The notes: generated by a model from the sequence alone, not told the origin. 64,000 nucleotides of DNA from Umezawaea endophytica (GCF_025061645.1 NZ_JANYMP010000011.1:186001-250000), one strand, 5' to 3'; counted from the stretch's first letter, positions 28,700-37,273 are shown. Numbers and translations: made by a program.

Positions 28700-28831
28700 A
28701 TGACCGTCACCAAGATCGTCGCCCGCCCGGCGCCCCAGCCGCCGGTCTCCGCCAAGCGCGTCTGGCTGAAGCCGGACTTCCGGGACTTCGACACCCCGAT
28801 GGAGGTCACCGCCTACGCGGCCCGCTCCTGA
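28700..28831 (+). CDS. pqqA: PQQ precursor peptide PqqA
   Basis: A 43-residue peptide. Its C-terminal half, VWLKPDFRDFDTPMEVTAYA, has the defining Glu-x-x-x-Tyr (Glu35, Tyr39), the two residues cross-linked by PqqE to build pyrroloquinoline quinone. The core pattern W-x-K-P-x-F...EVTAY is typical. The N-terminal 20 residues (MTVTKIVARPAPQPPVSAKR) make it longer than the 23-30 residues common in proteobacteria. GAGGAG sits 7 bases before the ATG. The pqqC gene follows after 73 bases. Confidence 0.93.
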   Translation: MTVTKIVARPAPQPPVSAKRVWLKPDFRDFDTPMEVTAYAARS

Positions 28832-28904
28832 CCCGGTCACCCCGTGGGAGGCCGTGGGCCCGTGTCCGGGTCCACGGCGTCGCGTCGACCCGAGGAGCAC
28901 CACC

Positions 28905-29603
28905 TTGCGAGCGCTGCTGCCCGCGGAGGAGTTCGAGGCGGAACTCCGCGCCCTCGCCCCCCGCTACTGGCACGACCACCCCTTCCACTTGCGCCTGCAC
29001 GACGGCTCGCTGAGCGAGCGGGAACTCCGGTCGTGGGCGGCCAACCGCTGGTACTACCAGCGGTGCATCCCGCAGAAGGACGCGGCGATCCTGGCCAACT
29101 GCCCGGTGGCCGACGTCCGCCGGGAGTGGCGGGAGCGCATCGTCTGGCACGACGGCACCCGCGCGGGTGAGGGCGGGGCGGAGAACTGGCTCCGGCTGGC
29201 CGAGTCGCTCGGGCTGTCCCGCGAGGAGGTGCTGGACGAGCGGCACGTCCTGCCCGGCACGCGGTTCGCCGTGGACGCGTACGTCACGTTCGCGCGCACC
29301 AGGCCGTGGGTCGAGGCGGTCGCGTCCGGGCTGACCGAGATGTTCTCGCACGGGCTGATGGCGCGGCGGCTGTCCGACATGCGGCTGCGGTACCCGTGGA
29401 TCGCGGAGGAGGGCTTCACCTACTTCACCACCAGGCTCGACGTGGTCGCGGGCGAGGGGAAGTCCACTGTGGACCTGGTGGTGCGCAACTGCGCCACCAG
29501 GGAGCAGCAGGAGGCCGCCGTCGCCGCGCTGTCGTTCAAGTGCGACGTGCTCCGGTCGATCCTGGACACCGTCGACTACTACGCCCGCCGGGAGCGGTGG
29601 TGA
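28905..29603 (+). CDS. pqqC: Pyrroloquinoline-quinone synthase PqqC
   Basis: A 232-residue cofactorless oxidase that carries out the final ring closure and oxidation to PQQ. Recognisable blocks are YWHDHPFHLRLHDGSLS, WAANRWYYQRCIPQKDAAIL, LTEMFSHGLMARR, YPWIAEEGFTYFTTRL and CDVLRSILDTVDYYA, covering the active-site His, Tyr, Lys and Arg region. I chose the TTG at 28905 because GAGGAG lies 7 bases upstream and the usual short N-terminus results; a further upstream ATG adds non-family residues. Its stop overlaps pqqD (GTGA). Confidence 0.94.
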   Translation: MRALLPAEEFEAELRALAPRYWHDHPFHLRLHDGSLSERELRSWAANRWYYQRCIPQKDAAILANCPVADVRREWRERIVWHDGTRAGEGGAENWLRLAESLGLSREEVLDERHVLPGTRFAVDAYVTFARTRPWVEAVASGLTEMFSHGLMARRLSDMRLRYPWIAEEGFTYFTTRLDVVAGEGKSTVDLVVRNCATREQQEAAVAALSFKCDVLRSILDTVDYYARRERW

Positions 29604-29866
29604 CGCCCGAGTCGGTCCCGCGGATCAGGCCGGGCGCGCGGGTCTCGTACGACCAGGTCCGGGAGAGCGCGGTGGTGCTGTTCCCCGAGGGGGTGCTGGT
29701 GTTGAACGAGACCGCCGCGGCCGTCGTCGACCTCTGCGACGGCCGGGCCACGATCGGCGACATCACCCGTCGACTGGCCGACGACTTCTCCGGGGTGGAG
29801 CCCCGCGACGTCGTCGAACTGGTCGAGCGGCTGGTGGCCCGCGGGGTGGTGGTCCTGGATGGCTGA
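29600..29866 (+). CDS. pqqD: PQQ peptide chaperone PqqD
   Basis: An 88-residue winged-helix RiPP recognition element that binds PqqA and presents it to PqqE. Typical stretches are PRIRPGARVSYDQVRESAVV, FPEGVLVLNETAAAVVDLCD and LVERLVARGVVV. The GTG start overlaps the pqqC stop by four bases and the pqqE ATG lies eight bases inside its end, so the set is tightly coupled. Confidence 0.93.
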   Translation: MTPESVPRIRPGARVSYDQVRESAVVLFPEGVLVLNETAAAVVDLCDGRATIGDITRRLADDFSGVEPRDVVELVERLVARGVVVLDG

Positions 29867-30941
29867 GGCGCCGTTCGGGCTGCTCGCCGAGCTGACCCAC
29901 CGCTGCCCGCTGCGGTGCGGCTACTGCTCGAACCCGCTGGAACTGGTCCGGCGGCGGGACGAGCTGGACACCGGGCAGTGGTTCTCGGTGTTCGACCAGG
30001 CCCGCGCGCTCGGCGTCCTCCAGGTGCACCTGTCCGGCGGGGAACCGTTGGGGCGCAAGGACCTCCCCGAACTGGTCGGCCACGCGGCGGGGCTCGGCTG
30101 CTACGTGAACCTGGTGACCAGCGGGCTGGGGCTCACCGAGGAGCGCCTGGCGGACCTGGTGTCCCGCGGCGTCGACCACGTGCAGCTCTCCGTGCAGGAC
30201 GCCGACCGGGCGGGCGCGGACCGGATCGCGGGCGTGCGGGCCCACGACCACAAGCTGGTCGCCGCCGACCTGGTGACCGCGATCGGCGTCCCGCTCACGG
30301 TGAACGTGGTCCTGCACCGGCGGAACCTCGACAACGTGGCGGGCCTCATCGCGCTGGCCGAGCGGATGGGCGCGCAGCGGCTGGAGCTGGCCAACACCCA
30401 GTACTACGGCTGGGCCCTGCGCAACCGGGCCGCGCTGCTGCCCACCGCGGAGCAGTTGGCCGCTGCGAACCCGGTCGTGGCCGCCGCGCAGGACCGCCTG
30501 CGCGGCACGATGGAGATCGTCTACGTGATCGCCGACTACCACGAGGCCCACCCGAAGCCGTGCATGCACGGCTGGGGCGCGCGGCAGCTCACCGTGGCCC
30601 CCGACGGGAAGGTCCTGCCCTGCCCCGCCGCGACGGTCATCGCGGACCTGGAGGTCGACAACGTGCGCGACAAGGCGCTGGCCGACATCTGGCACGACTC
30701 CAGGTCGTTCAACGCCTACCGGGGCACGGACTGGATGCGCGACCCGTGCCGGGGCTGCGCCCGCCGGGAGGTCGACTTCGGCGGGTGCCGCTGCCAGGCC
30801 TTCCAGCTCACCGAGGACGCGGCGAACACCGACCCGGTCTGCTCGCTCTCGCCCGATCGCGGGACCGTGGACCTGATCCTGGCCGCGGAGACGCGGCCCG
30901 TCGTCGAGCCCGCGCTGGTCATGCGGCAGGCGGACCGGTGA
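29859..30941 (+). CDS. pqqE: Radical SAM PqqA-crosslinking enzyme PqqE
   Basis: A 360-residue radical SAM enzyme that forms the Glu-Tyr C-C bond in PqqA. The [4Fe-4S]-SAM site is HRCPLRCGYCSNPLEL near residue 16 and GGEP is in HLSGGEPLGRKDL. The SPASM region holds the auxiliary cluster Cys: KPCMHGWGARQLTVAPDG, LPCPAAT, DPCRGCARREVDFGGCRCQA. QYYGWALRNRAALLPT is the PqqE-specific block. It starts within pqqD and ends overlapping pqqB (GTGA). Confidence 0.95.
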   Translation: MAEAPFGLLAELTHRCPLRCGYCSNPLELVRRRDELDTGQWFSVFDQARALGVLQVHLSGGEPLGRKDLPELVGHAAGLGCYVNLVTSGLGLTEERLADLVSRGVDHVQLSVQDADRAGADRIAGVRAHDHKLVAADLVTAIGVPLTVNVVLHRRNLDNVAGLIALAERMGAQRLELANTQYYGWALRNRAALLPTAEQLAAANPVVAAAQDRLRGTMEIVYVIADYHEAHPKPCMHGWGARQLTVAPDGKVLPCPAATVIADLEVDNVRDKALADIWHDSRSFNAYRGTDWMRDPCRGCARREVDFGGCRCQAFQLTEDAANTDPVCSLSPDRGTVDLILAAETRPVVEPALVMRQADR

Positions 30942-31822
30942 AGGCGGTCCTGCTCGGCACCGCGGCGGGCGGCGGCTTCCCGCAGTGGAACTGCGCGTGC
31001 GAACCGTGCGCGGCGGCCCGCGCGGGTCGGCTGCGGCCCCGGACCCAGGACTGCCTCGCCGTCAGCGGTGACGGCGAGGACTGGTGGCTGTTCAACGCCT
31101 CCCCCGACATCCGCGCCCAACTCGTGGCGACCGCGGCGCTCGACCCCGGACCCGGACCCCGCGACACGCCGGTGCGCGGGGTCGTCCTCACCGACGCCGA
31201 ACTGGACCACACCCTCGGCCTGCTCGCGCTGCGCGGCGCGGAGGGGCTGGAGGTGCGCGCGACCGCGACCGTGGCGGACGCCCTGCGGACGGACCTCGAC
31301 GTGCGGCGCGTCCTGGACGGGTACGCCGGGTGGACGTGGCGGGAGGTCGAACCGCACCGGCCGTTCACGCTGGCGGGCGGGCTCGTGGTCACGGCCGTGC
31401 CGATCAGCGGCAAGCGCCCCCGGTACGCCGCCGAGTCCACAGTGGACTCCACGTGGGTGGTCGCCTACCGCGTCGAGGACCCGCGGACCGGCGGCGTCCT
31501 GGTCTACGCGCCCTGCCTGGCCACCTGGCCGACCGCGCTGGACCGGCTCCTCGCGGACGCCGACGTCCTGCTGCTCGACGGGACCTTCCACGCGGCCGGG
31601 GAGATGGGCGCCTCCACCGGCCGTTCGCACGGGCAGGCCGGGATGGGCCACCTGCCGATCGAGCTGAGCCTGCCCGAACTGCGCCGCCACCCCGACGTCC
31701 GGCGGATCTACACGCACCTCAACAACACCAACCCGGTGCTGGACCCCGGTTCCGCCGAGCACGCGGAACTCGTGGCGGCGGGTGTCGAGGTCCCGCCGGA
31801 CGGCACGGTGGTCGAGGTCTGA
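30938..31822 (+). CDS. pqqB: PqqB, metallo-beta-lactamase-fold PQQ biosynthesis protein
   Basis: A 294-residue protein. The family start VKAVLLGTAAGGGFPQWNCA with paired Cys (NCACEPCAAAR, a structural zinc site), LTDAELDHTLGLLALR and YTHLNNTNPVL match PqqB, which hydroxylates the Tyr-derived ring precursor. It ends a five-gene pqqACDEB run in which all but pqqA-pqqC overlap. No pqqF-type protease and no PQQ-dependent dehydrogenase is encoded in this window. Confidence 0.94.
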   Translation: MKAVLLGTAAGGGFPQWNCACEPCAAARAGRLRPRTQDCLAVSGDGEDWWLFNASPDIRAQLVATAALDPGPGPRDTPVRGVVLTDAELDHTLGLLALRGAEGLEVRATATVADALRTDLDVRRVLDGYAGWTWREVEPHRPFTLAGGLVVTAVPISGKRPRYAAESTVDSTWVVAYRVEDPRTGGVLVYAPCLATWPTALDRLLADADVLLLDGTFHAAGEMGASTGRSHGQAGMGHLPIELSLPELRRHPDVRRIYTHLNNTNPVLDPGSAEHAELVAAGVEVPPDGTVVEV

Positions 31823-31877
31823 AACCGGGGGGTTAAACCTACCGCGCTGAGGTGCCCCGGCACGCCAGACTCGACGC

Positions 31878-33158
31878 ATGACGGACACAGACCTGGTGAG
31901 CCGACTCCGCGACCGCCTGCGGCTGGTGCTGTGGAGCCTCGTCCGGATACCACTCGCGCTGGCGGGACTGCTGCTGATCCCGGTGCAGCTCTACGCGTAC
32001 CCGCTGATCCTCGTCACGGTGGGCGTACCGGTCCTGCTCGGCGTCACGGCGCTGGAGCGCAAGGCGCTGCGGGGCTACCGGCGGTGGGCGGGTGACGTAC
32101 TCGGGACGGAGATCCCGACGCCGTACCGGCTCCCGCCCAGCCGCGGCCCGATCGCCAGGGTGCGCGCGATCACCACCGACCCGGCCACCTGGCGGGACCT
32201 GGCGTGGACGTTCGTCAACGCGCCGCTCAGCGTCGTGGCGGGGATCGTCCCGCTCGCGCTGTGGGTCGGCGGCGCGCTGGGGTTCCTGATGCCCTTCGTC
32301 TGGATGGTCGCCGAGGAGGAGGTCGAGTACGTCTTCATGAACGCCGACACCCCCGGCGGGTTCGCGCTGGCCCCGATCGCGGGAGGGGTGCTCCTGGCGG
32401 GCGCGTGGCAGTTGACGCCGTGGGCGGCGAAGGCGCACGCGACGGTCGCCCGGTGGCTGCTCGCCCCGACCGCTCGGGCCACCCTGACCTCGCGGGTGCG
32501 GGAGCTGGCGGACTCGCGGGCCGACACCGTCGACGCGCAGGCCGCCGAACTGCGCCGCATCGAGCGCGACCTGCACGACGGCGCCCAGGCCAGGCTCGTC
32601 GCGCTGGGCATGAGCCTCGGGATGGCCGAGGACCTGATGGCGCGCGACCCGGACGCCGCGAGGGCGCTGCTGGCCGAGGCGCGCGAGTCGTCGACGCTGG
32701 CGCTGTCGGAGTTGCGGGACCTGGTGCGCGGCATCCACCCGCCGGTGCTCGCCGACCGCGGGCTCGACGGCGCGGTCCGCGCGCTGGCACTGGCGCTGCC
32801 GCTGCCCGTGGAGGTCGACATCGAGCTGCCCGGCAGGCCGCAGGCACCGGTCGAGTCGGCCGTGTACTTCGCCGTGGCGGAGGCGTTGGCGAACATCGCG
32901 AAGCACAGCGGCGCGACGTCGGCCTGGATCCGGGTCCGGCACACCGACGACCGGCTGGCCGTGATGGTCGGGGACGATGGCCGCGGCGGGACGGCCGTCA
33001 CGCCGGGCGGTGGGCTCCGGGGGGTCGAACGCAGGCTCGCCGCGTTCGACGGCACCCTCGGGCTGGCCAGCCCCGTCGGCGGACCGACCATCGTGACCTT
33101 GGAGCTGCCGTGCGAGTTGTCCTCGGAGAAGACCTCGTCCTCCTCAGGGACGGCCTGA
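31878..33158 (+). CDS. Sensor histidine kinase (NarL/DesK type)
   Basis: A 426-residue membrane kinase. The first 210 residues hold two hydrophobic pairs (LVRIPLALAGLLLIPVQLYA and a second set near 115-150) flanking a juxtamembrane region typical of actinobacterial sensor domains. A HisKA_3 phospho-acceptor follows in RRIERDLHDGAQARLVALGM, and a C-terminal HATPase with AEALANIAKHSG (N box) and VGDDGRGG (G box). It overlaps the response-regulator gene by 49 bases and starts 55 bases after pqqB, so it could be in the same transcript. The signal is unknown. Confidence 0.88.
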   Translation: MTDTDLVSRLRDRLRLVLWSLVRIPLALAGLLLIPVQLYAYPLILVTVGVPVLLGVTALERKALRGYRRWAGDVLGTEIPTPYRLPPSRGPIARVRAITTDPATWRDLAWTFVNAPLSVVAGIVPLALWVGGALGFLMPFVWMVAEEEVEYVFMNADTPGGFALAPIAGGVLLAGAWQLTPWAAKAHATVARWLLAPTARATLTSRVRELADSRADTVDAQAAELRRIERDLHDGAQARLVALGMSLGMAEDLMARDPDAARALLAEARESSTLALSELRDLVRGIHPPVLADRGLDGAVRALALALPLPVEVDIELPGRPQAPVESAVYFAVAEALANIAKHSGATSAWIRVRHTDDRLAVMVGDDGRGGTAVTPGGGLRGVERRLAAFDGTLGLASPVGGPTIVTLELPCELSSEKTSSSSGTA

Positions 33159-33757
33159 TCCGACTGCTGGTGGCGTACGGCTTCGAGGTGGTGGAGGCCG
33201 TGGACAACGGGCCCGCCCTGCTGGCCGCGCTGGTCGAGCACGAGCCGGACGTCGCGGTCGTGGACGTCCGGCTGCCGCCGACGTTCACCGACGAGGGCCT
33301 GCGCGCGGCCATCGCGGCCCGGCGCCGGGTGCCGGGGCTGCCCGTACTGGTGCTGTCGCAGTACGTCGAGCAGCTCTACGCGCGGGAACTGCTGTCGGAC
33401 CGGGCGGGCGGCGTCGGCTACCTGCTCAAGGACCGGGTGTCGGACGTGACCCAGTTCGTGGAGGCGATCCGGCGGGTCGCGGCGGGTGGCACCGCGATGG
33501 ACCCCGAGGTCATCACCCAACTGCTGGCCAGCCACGTCCGCGACGAACCGCTCGGGTCGTTGACGCCGCGCGAGCGGGAGGTGCTCGGGCTGATGGCGGA
33601 GGGCCGGTCGAACGGGGCCATCGCCGCCAGGCTGTTCGTCGGGGAGAAGGCGGTCGGGAAGCACACCGCGAACATCTTCGGCAAACTCGGCCTGCCGCCG
33701 TGCGACGACGACAACCGGCGAGTACTCGCCGTGCTCGCCTACCTGAACCGCGGCTGA
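33110..33757 (+). CDS. LuxR/NarL-family response regulator
   Basis: A 215-residue partner of the kinase. The receiver has the acidic pair in VVLGEDLVLLRDG, the phospho-Asp in DVAVVDVRLPP and Lys in GYLLKDRV. The C-terminal GerE-type HTH reads LTPREREVLGLMAEGRSNGA. The GTG at 33110 lies inside the kinase gene with GGAG just upstream. Targets are unknown; the pqq genes immediately upstream or the DUF885 gene downstream are candidates. Confidence 0.88.
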   Translation: MRVVLGEDLVLLRDGLIRLLVAYGFEVVEAVDNGPALLAALVEHEPDVAVVDVRLPPTFTDEGLRAAIAARRRVPGLPVLVLSQYVEQLYARELLSDRAGGVGYLLKDRVSDVTQFVEAIRRVAAGGTAMDPEVITQLLASHVRDEPLGSLTPREREVLGLMAEGRSNGAIAARLFVGEKAVGKHTANIFGKLGLPPCDDDNRRVLAVLAYLNRG

Positions 33758-33787
33758 ACCCTTATCTCAGCTAAGTACCATCGGGGC

Positions 33788-35440
33788 ATGACGGAGACGA
33801 CCGAGCTCGCGGACGAGCTGTTCGAGCTGGTGATGGCCGCTGAACCGCTGGAAGCCTCGCTCTACGGCATCGCCGGGCGCGACCACCTGCTCGCGGATCT
33901 CAGCGAGGAGGGCACCGCCGCGCTGCGCGCCTCCGCCGTGGACATCGCCGCCCGCGCACGGGCGCTGCCCGCCGAGGACCCGGTGACCAAGGCCGTCATC
34001 GTGCAGCAGGCCGAGGCGCTCGCCGACCAGTTCGACACCCGCTCCGTCGAGTACACGATCGCCGGGTCGTTCTTCGCCCCCGCGGGCGCGCTGCTGACGA
34101 TCCTGCCGATGATCACCGTCGCGACGCCCGACCAGCGCCGCGACTACCTGCTGCGGCTGGCCGCCGTGCCCGCGTTCCTCGACGTGCTGGCGGAGCGGCA
34201 CCGCGGCGGCCTCGCCGTCGGGAGGCTGCCGGTGGCGCACCTGGTGCGCGACGCCATCGCGTTCTTCGACCGCTACCTGGCCACGCCGCCGTCCGCCGAC
34301 CCGCTGGCCCGCCAGGACGGGCCGCCGGAGTTCACCGCCGAACGCGACCGGCTGCTCGCCGAGCTGGTGCGGCCCGCGTACGTCGGGTACCGGGACGTGC
34401 TGGAGCAGGAGGTGCTGCCCGCGGGCCGCCCCGAAGGCCGTCCGGGCCTCTGCTGGCTGCCCGAGGGCGCAGCCCTGTACGCGGCGCTGGCCCGCGTGCA
34501 CACGACGACCTCGCGGACGCCCGAGGACCTGCACGAAACCGGTCTCGCGCTGATCGAGGACCTCGCGCGGGAGTACTCCGAGGTGGGGCTGCGGGTGTTC
34601 GGCACCGACGACCTCGCCGCGATCTTCGACCGGCTGCGCACCGACCCCGCCCTGCGCTGGCGGGACGCCGAGGAGATGCTCGGCGCCGCGCGCGGTGCCG
34701 TGGAGCGCGCCGAGCGGGCCGCGCCGCAGTGGTTCGGCACGGTGCCCACCGTGCGCTGCGAGGTGGCGGCCGTACCGGAGGCGGAGGCGCCGGGCGCGCC
34801 CACCGCGTACTACTCCCCCACCGCGCTGGACGGCTCGCGCCCCGGCACGTACTACGCGAACACCTCACGGGCCCAGGAGCGCTACCGCTACCAGTCCGAG
34901 GCCATCGCGTTCCACGAGGCCGTTCCGGGCCACCACTTCCAGATCACCCTCGCGCAGGGGATGACCGGGCTGCCGATGCTGCGCAGGCTCGCGAACATCA
35001 ACTCCTACCTGGAGGGCTGGGGCCTGTACTGCGAGCGGCTGGCCGACGAGATGGGCCTGTACTCCGACGACGTCGCCAGGCTGGGCATGCTGGCCACGGA
35101 CTCGATGCGCGCGGGCAGGCTGGTCGTCGACACCGGCCTGCACGCGCTCGGGTGGAGCCGCGCGCAGGCGATCGACTACCTGCGGGAGAACACGCCGCTC
35201 GCGCTCGTGGAGATCGAGTCCGAGGTGGACCGCTACATCTCCGCGCCCGGCCAGGCGCTGGCGTACATGGTCGGCAGGCTGGAGATCCAGCGGATCAGGG
35301 CGGAGGCCGAACTGGCCGCGGGCGACCGGTTCGACATCCGCGCTTTCCACGACGTCGTGCTCGGCGGTGGTCCGCTTCCGCTGGCCGTGCTGGACGAGGT
35401 AGTCAGCGCTTGGGCCTTGTCCACGCCAGTGACGGCTTGA
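33788..35440 (+). CDS. DUF885 putative zinc metallopeptidase
   Basis: A 550-residue protein. The family's metal motif is EAIAFHEAVPGHHFQITLAQ (H-E-x-x-x-x-H-H), followed by INSYLEGWGLYCERLADEMG with a further Glu. MLATDSMRAGRLVVDTGLHA and APGQALAYMVGRLEI are also typical. There is no signal peptide. Many members are annotated only as DUF885; a peptidase role is likely from the motif but substrates are unknown. It stands alone 30 bases after the response regulator. Confidence 0.82.
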   Translation: MTETTELADELFELVMAAEPLEASLYGIAGRDHLLADLSEEGTAALRASAVDIAARARALPAEDPVTKAVIVQQAEALADQFDTRSVEYTIAGSFFAPAGALLTILPMITVATPDQRRDYLLRLAAVPAFLDVLAERHRGGLAVGRLPVAHLVRDAIAFFDRYLATPPSADPLARQDGPPEFTAERDRLLAELVRPAYVGYRDVLEQEVLPAGRPEGRPGLCWLPEGAALYAALARVHTTTSRTPEDLHETGLALIEDLAREYSEVGLRVFGTDDLAAIFDRLRTDPALRWRDAEEMLGAARGAVERAERAAPQWFGTVPTVRCEVAAVPEAEAPGAPTAYYSPTALDGSRPGTYYANTSRAQERYRYQSEAIAFHEAVPGHHFQITLAQGMTGLPMLRRLANINSYLEGWGLYCERLADEMGLYSDDVARLGMLATDSMRAGRLVVDTGLHALGWSRAQAIDYLRENTPLALVEIESEVDRYISAPGQALAYMVGRLEIQRIRAEAELAAGDRFDIRAFHDVVLGGGPLPLAVLDEVVSAWALSTPVTA

Positions 35441-35465
35441 GGTTTTCGCGAGTGGATCGAAAACC
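35441..35465 (+). terminator. Hairpin after the DUF885 gene
   Basis: A perfect 8-bp stem (ggttttcg / cgaaaacc) with a 9-base loop begins at the base after the stop codon. Confidence 0.6.
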
Positions 35466-36037
35466 GGTTCGGTTTGTCGCACTCGGGCCGGGGTTCTTCG
35501 ACAACTGATTGTTCGAACCGCTAAGGAAATGGTGGCCTGGCGGTCGGATTCGCGGACGGCGATCGGGGAGCGGTCGCCGTCTCGGCGCTGTTTCCCCTGG
35601 CGAATAGAGGTCGCCCGCACGCCGGTGCCGAAGTCGCGCTCGAACTCCCTTGTCGACGCCCCCGCTCGCGTTCTCGCGCGTCGACGCCGGGACCAGCGGT
35701 CAATATCCGCGAATCGTCGTCCGGCACTCTCCCGGACTTCTCCCCGCGTTCCGCCCCGGTGGCCGAGTCGTGCCCTTGGAGCCGCACTCACAGGCGTGGC
35801 GACTACACCCTGTCACCCGATTGCTACGGTGAGAAGCGGTTCAGGGGTCACGAAAATAACTTCATCCGAGCCGCCACACTCACTACGGGCCGTAACCCTA
35901 TTTATGCGGAAATGGTCCATTCGAGTGAGAGGCCTTCATCGCCCGAGAAGTGCGGACCTACACCCGCTACCAGAAGTCATAGGATGTTTCACGGACGGGT
36001 TTGCACTGGCCAGAAGGTTGTCTATGCTTATCAAGAG
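35441..36037. other. 600-bp gap without a supported gene
   Basis: Apart from the terminator hairpin at its left end, I see no reading frame with genome-like codon bias. The open frames that cross it are short and GC3-poor. Composition is AT-richer than the flanks, especially 35,820-36,000. The region may contain remnants or promoters, and it ends at the minus-strand tRNA. Confidence 0.5.
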
Positions 36038-36115
36038 TGGTGCCCCCGACGGGAGTCGAACCCGTACCTTTGACCCTTTTAAGGGGCCTGCCTCTGCCGG
36101 TTGGGCTACGGGGGC
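36038..36115 (-). tRNA. Compact (class I) tRNA with UAA anticodon, CCA encoded
   Basis: On the minus strand a 7-bp acceptor (GCCCCCG/CGGGGGC) pairs perfectly, with A as discriminator and CCA encoded. The anticodon arm is GGCCC-CUUAAAA-GGGUC, so the anticodon is UAA (reads UUA, Leu). The T arm is ACGGG-UUCGACU-CCCGU. Between the anticodon and T stems are only 6 bases. A normal tRNA-Leu is class II with a long variable arm, so this is not a standard bldA-type tRNA. It could be charged with leucine atypically, with another amino acid, or be a decayed copy. It lies 87 bases past the SagB-type gene on the same strand. Confidence 0.85.
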
Positions 36116-36202
36116 AGCGGGCAGCTTAAAGGTCGGCCGCGCGATCGAGTAACGAGATCCACTCAAGACACCCGCACGGCTCAACGTGTTCCGCTATTGC
36201 GG

Positions 36203-37273
36203 TCATTTACGTAATGGACCGACGACCGTCATCCCCAATACCGCTTCGTGATAGGCGTCACAACCGAGCGCGCGCTCCACCAGTTCGTCGCGCAGCGCCG
36301 CCGTGAAGCCGACGCCGAGGCCCATGGCCGTCGCGACCAGGTACGCGGTCTGCGAGAGGTGGCCGACGTCCATCTGCACGACCCGGTAGGCGCGCGAGGT
36401 GTCGTAGCGCCAGCGGGTGCGCTCCAGGACGGCGGTGTAGGTCAGCACGAGGGGCGCGTCGCCCACCCACTCCTGGTCGCCCGCCGCCTCCACGATCTGC
36501 TCCGGCGTCCACTCCGGGCCGACGGGTTCGAGCACGTGCCGCAGGCCGTCGTAGTGGTACCAGCCGGCGGGCAGGCCGCAGACGTCGCGGGCGTGCGCGT
36601 AGAGCTCGACGGGGTGGCGGCCACCGCCGGACGGGCTGGTCTTGAACACGGTGCCGGTCCGGCCGATCCGCGACCGCGTCGGCGACGGGCCCCCGAGCAC
36701 GGCCAGCAGTTCACCGACCTGCTCCAGGCTCACGCCGTCCGACCCGAACTCGCGGGTGGTCCGACGGGCCAGCAGCACGTCCAGCACGGGCGTCGCGCCC
36801 CACTCGGGCTGCTCCGGGAGCACCGGCAGCGCGACGGCGTCACCGCCGAGGGTCCGGAACGGGGTGGGCGGCGGGTGCTCGCCGAGCTTCACCTCCAGCA
36901 CGGCGTCGTGCTCGTCGGCCGCCTGGTACTCGGCGTCGCCCAGCGTGCGGCTGGCGAAGTGGAAGTGCCGCGCCGACGCGCCCCAGCTCGACCAGGCGAG
37001 CAGCAGGTCGCGCTCGGCGTCGTGCTCCGGCGAGCCCTCGACGATCAGGACGCCAGCGTCCACCAGTTCGTCGAGCACCCGGCGCAGCACGGCCCGGTCC
37101 TCCTCGCCCAGCGGCGCGAGCAGGTCGTCGACCTCGGTGAAGGTGCTGAACTTGCGGCACAGCAGCTCGGCGGTCTCGCTGATCGCGAACTGGCGGTGGT
37201 GCAGGTAGTCGTCCCAGACGACGGCGCCGTTCTCGTAGAACAGCGTCGCGTGCTCAGCGACCTTTACCCGCAC
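36203..37273 (-). CDS. SagB-type FMN dehydrogenase of a putative RiPP cassette
   Basis: A 356-residue protein. The N-terminal 110 residues look like the winged-helix segment of SagB/ThcOx proteins (VWDDYLHHRQFAISETAELL, then VLDELVDAGVLIVEG). The nitroreductase-fold domain has LLARRTTREFGSDG for FMN phosphate, TSPSGGGRHPVELYAHARDV for the flavin and substrate site, and DVGHLSQTAYLVATAMGLGV. Such enzymes oxidise azolines in azole peptides, but no YcaO cyclase is here. The GTG at 37273 overlaps the ATP-grasp gene by 20 bases. The third codon before the stop region (GPLRK) uses TTA for Leu (36212-36214), rare in this genome. Confidence 0.82.
   Translation of the reverse strand: MRVKVAEHATLFYENGAVVWDDYLHHRQFAISETAELLCRKFSTFTEVDDLLAPLGEEDRAVLRRVLDELVDAGVLIVEGSPEHDAERDLLLAWSSWGASARHFHFASRTLGDAEYQAADEHDAVLEVKLGEHPPPTPFRTLGGDAVALPVLPEQPEWGATPVLDVLLARRTTREFGSDGVSLEQVGELLAVLGGPSPTRSRIGRTGTVFKTSPSGGGRHPVELYAHARDVCGLPAGWYHYDGLRHVLEPVGPEWTPEQIVEAAGDQEWVGDAPLVLTYTAVLERTRWRYDTSRAYRVVQMDVGHLSQTAYLVATAMGLGVGFTAALRDELVERALGCDAYHEAVLGMTVVGPLRK

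Noticed and set aside
36038-36115. Call of the tRNA as bldA
   Set aside because: bldA is a class II tRNA-Leu with a long variable arm; this one has only six bases there.
35529-36152. Plus-strand open frame in the 600-bp gap
   Set aside because: It lacks genome-like codon bias and a ribosome site, and it runs across the tRNA gene antisense.
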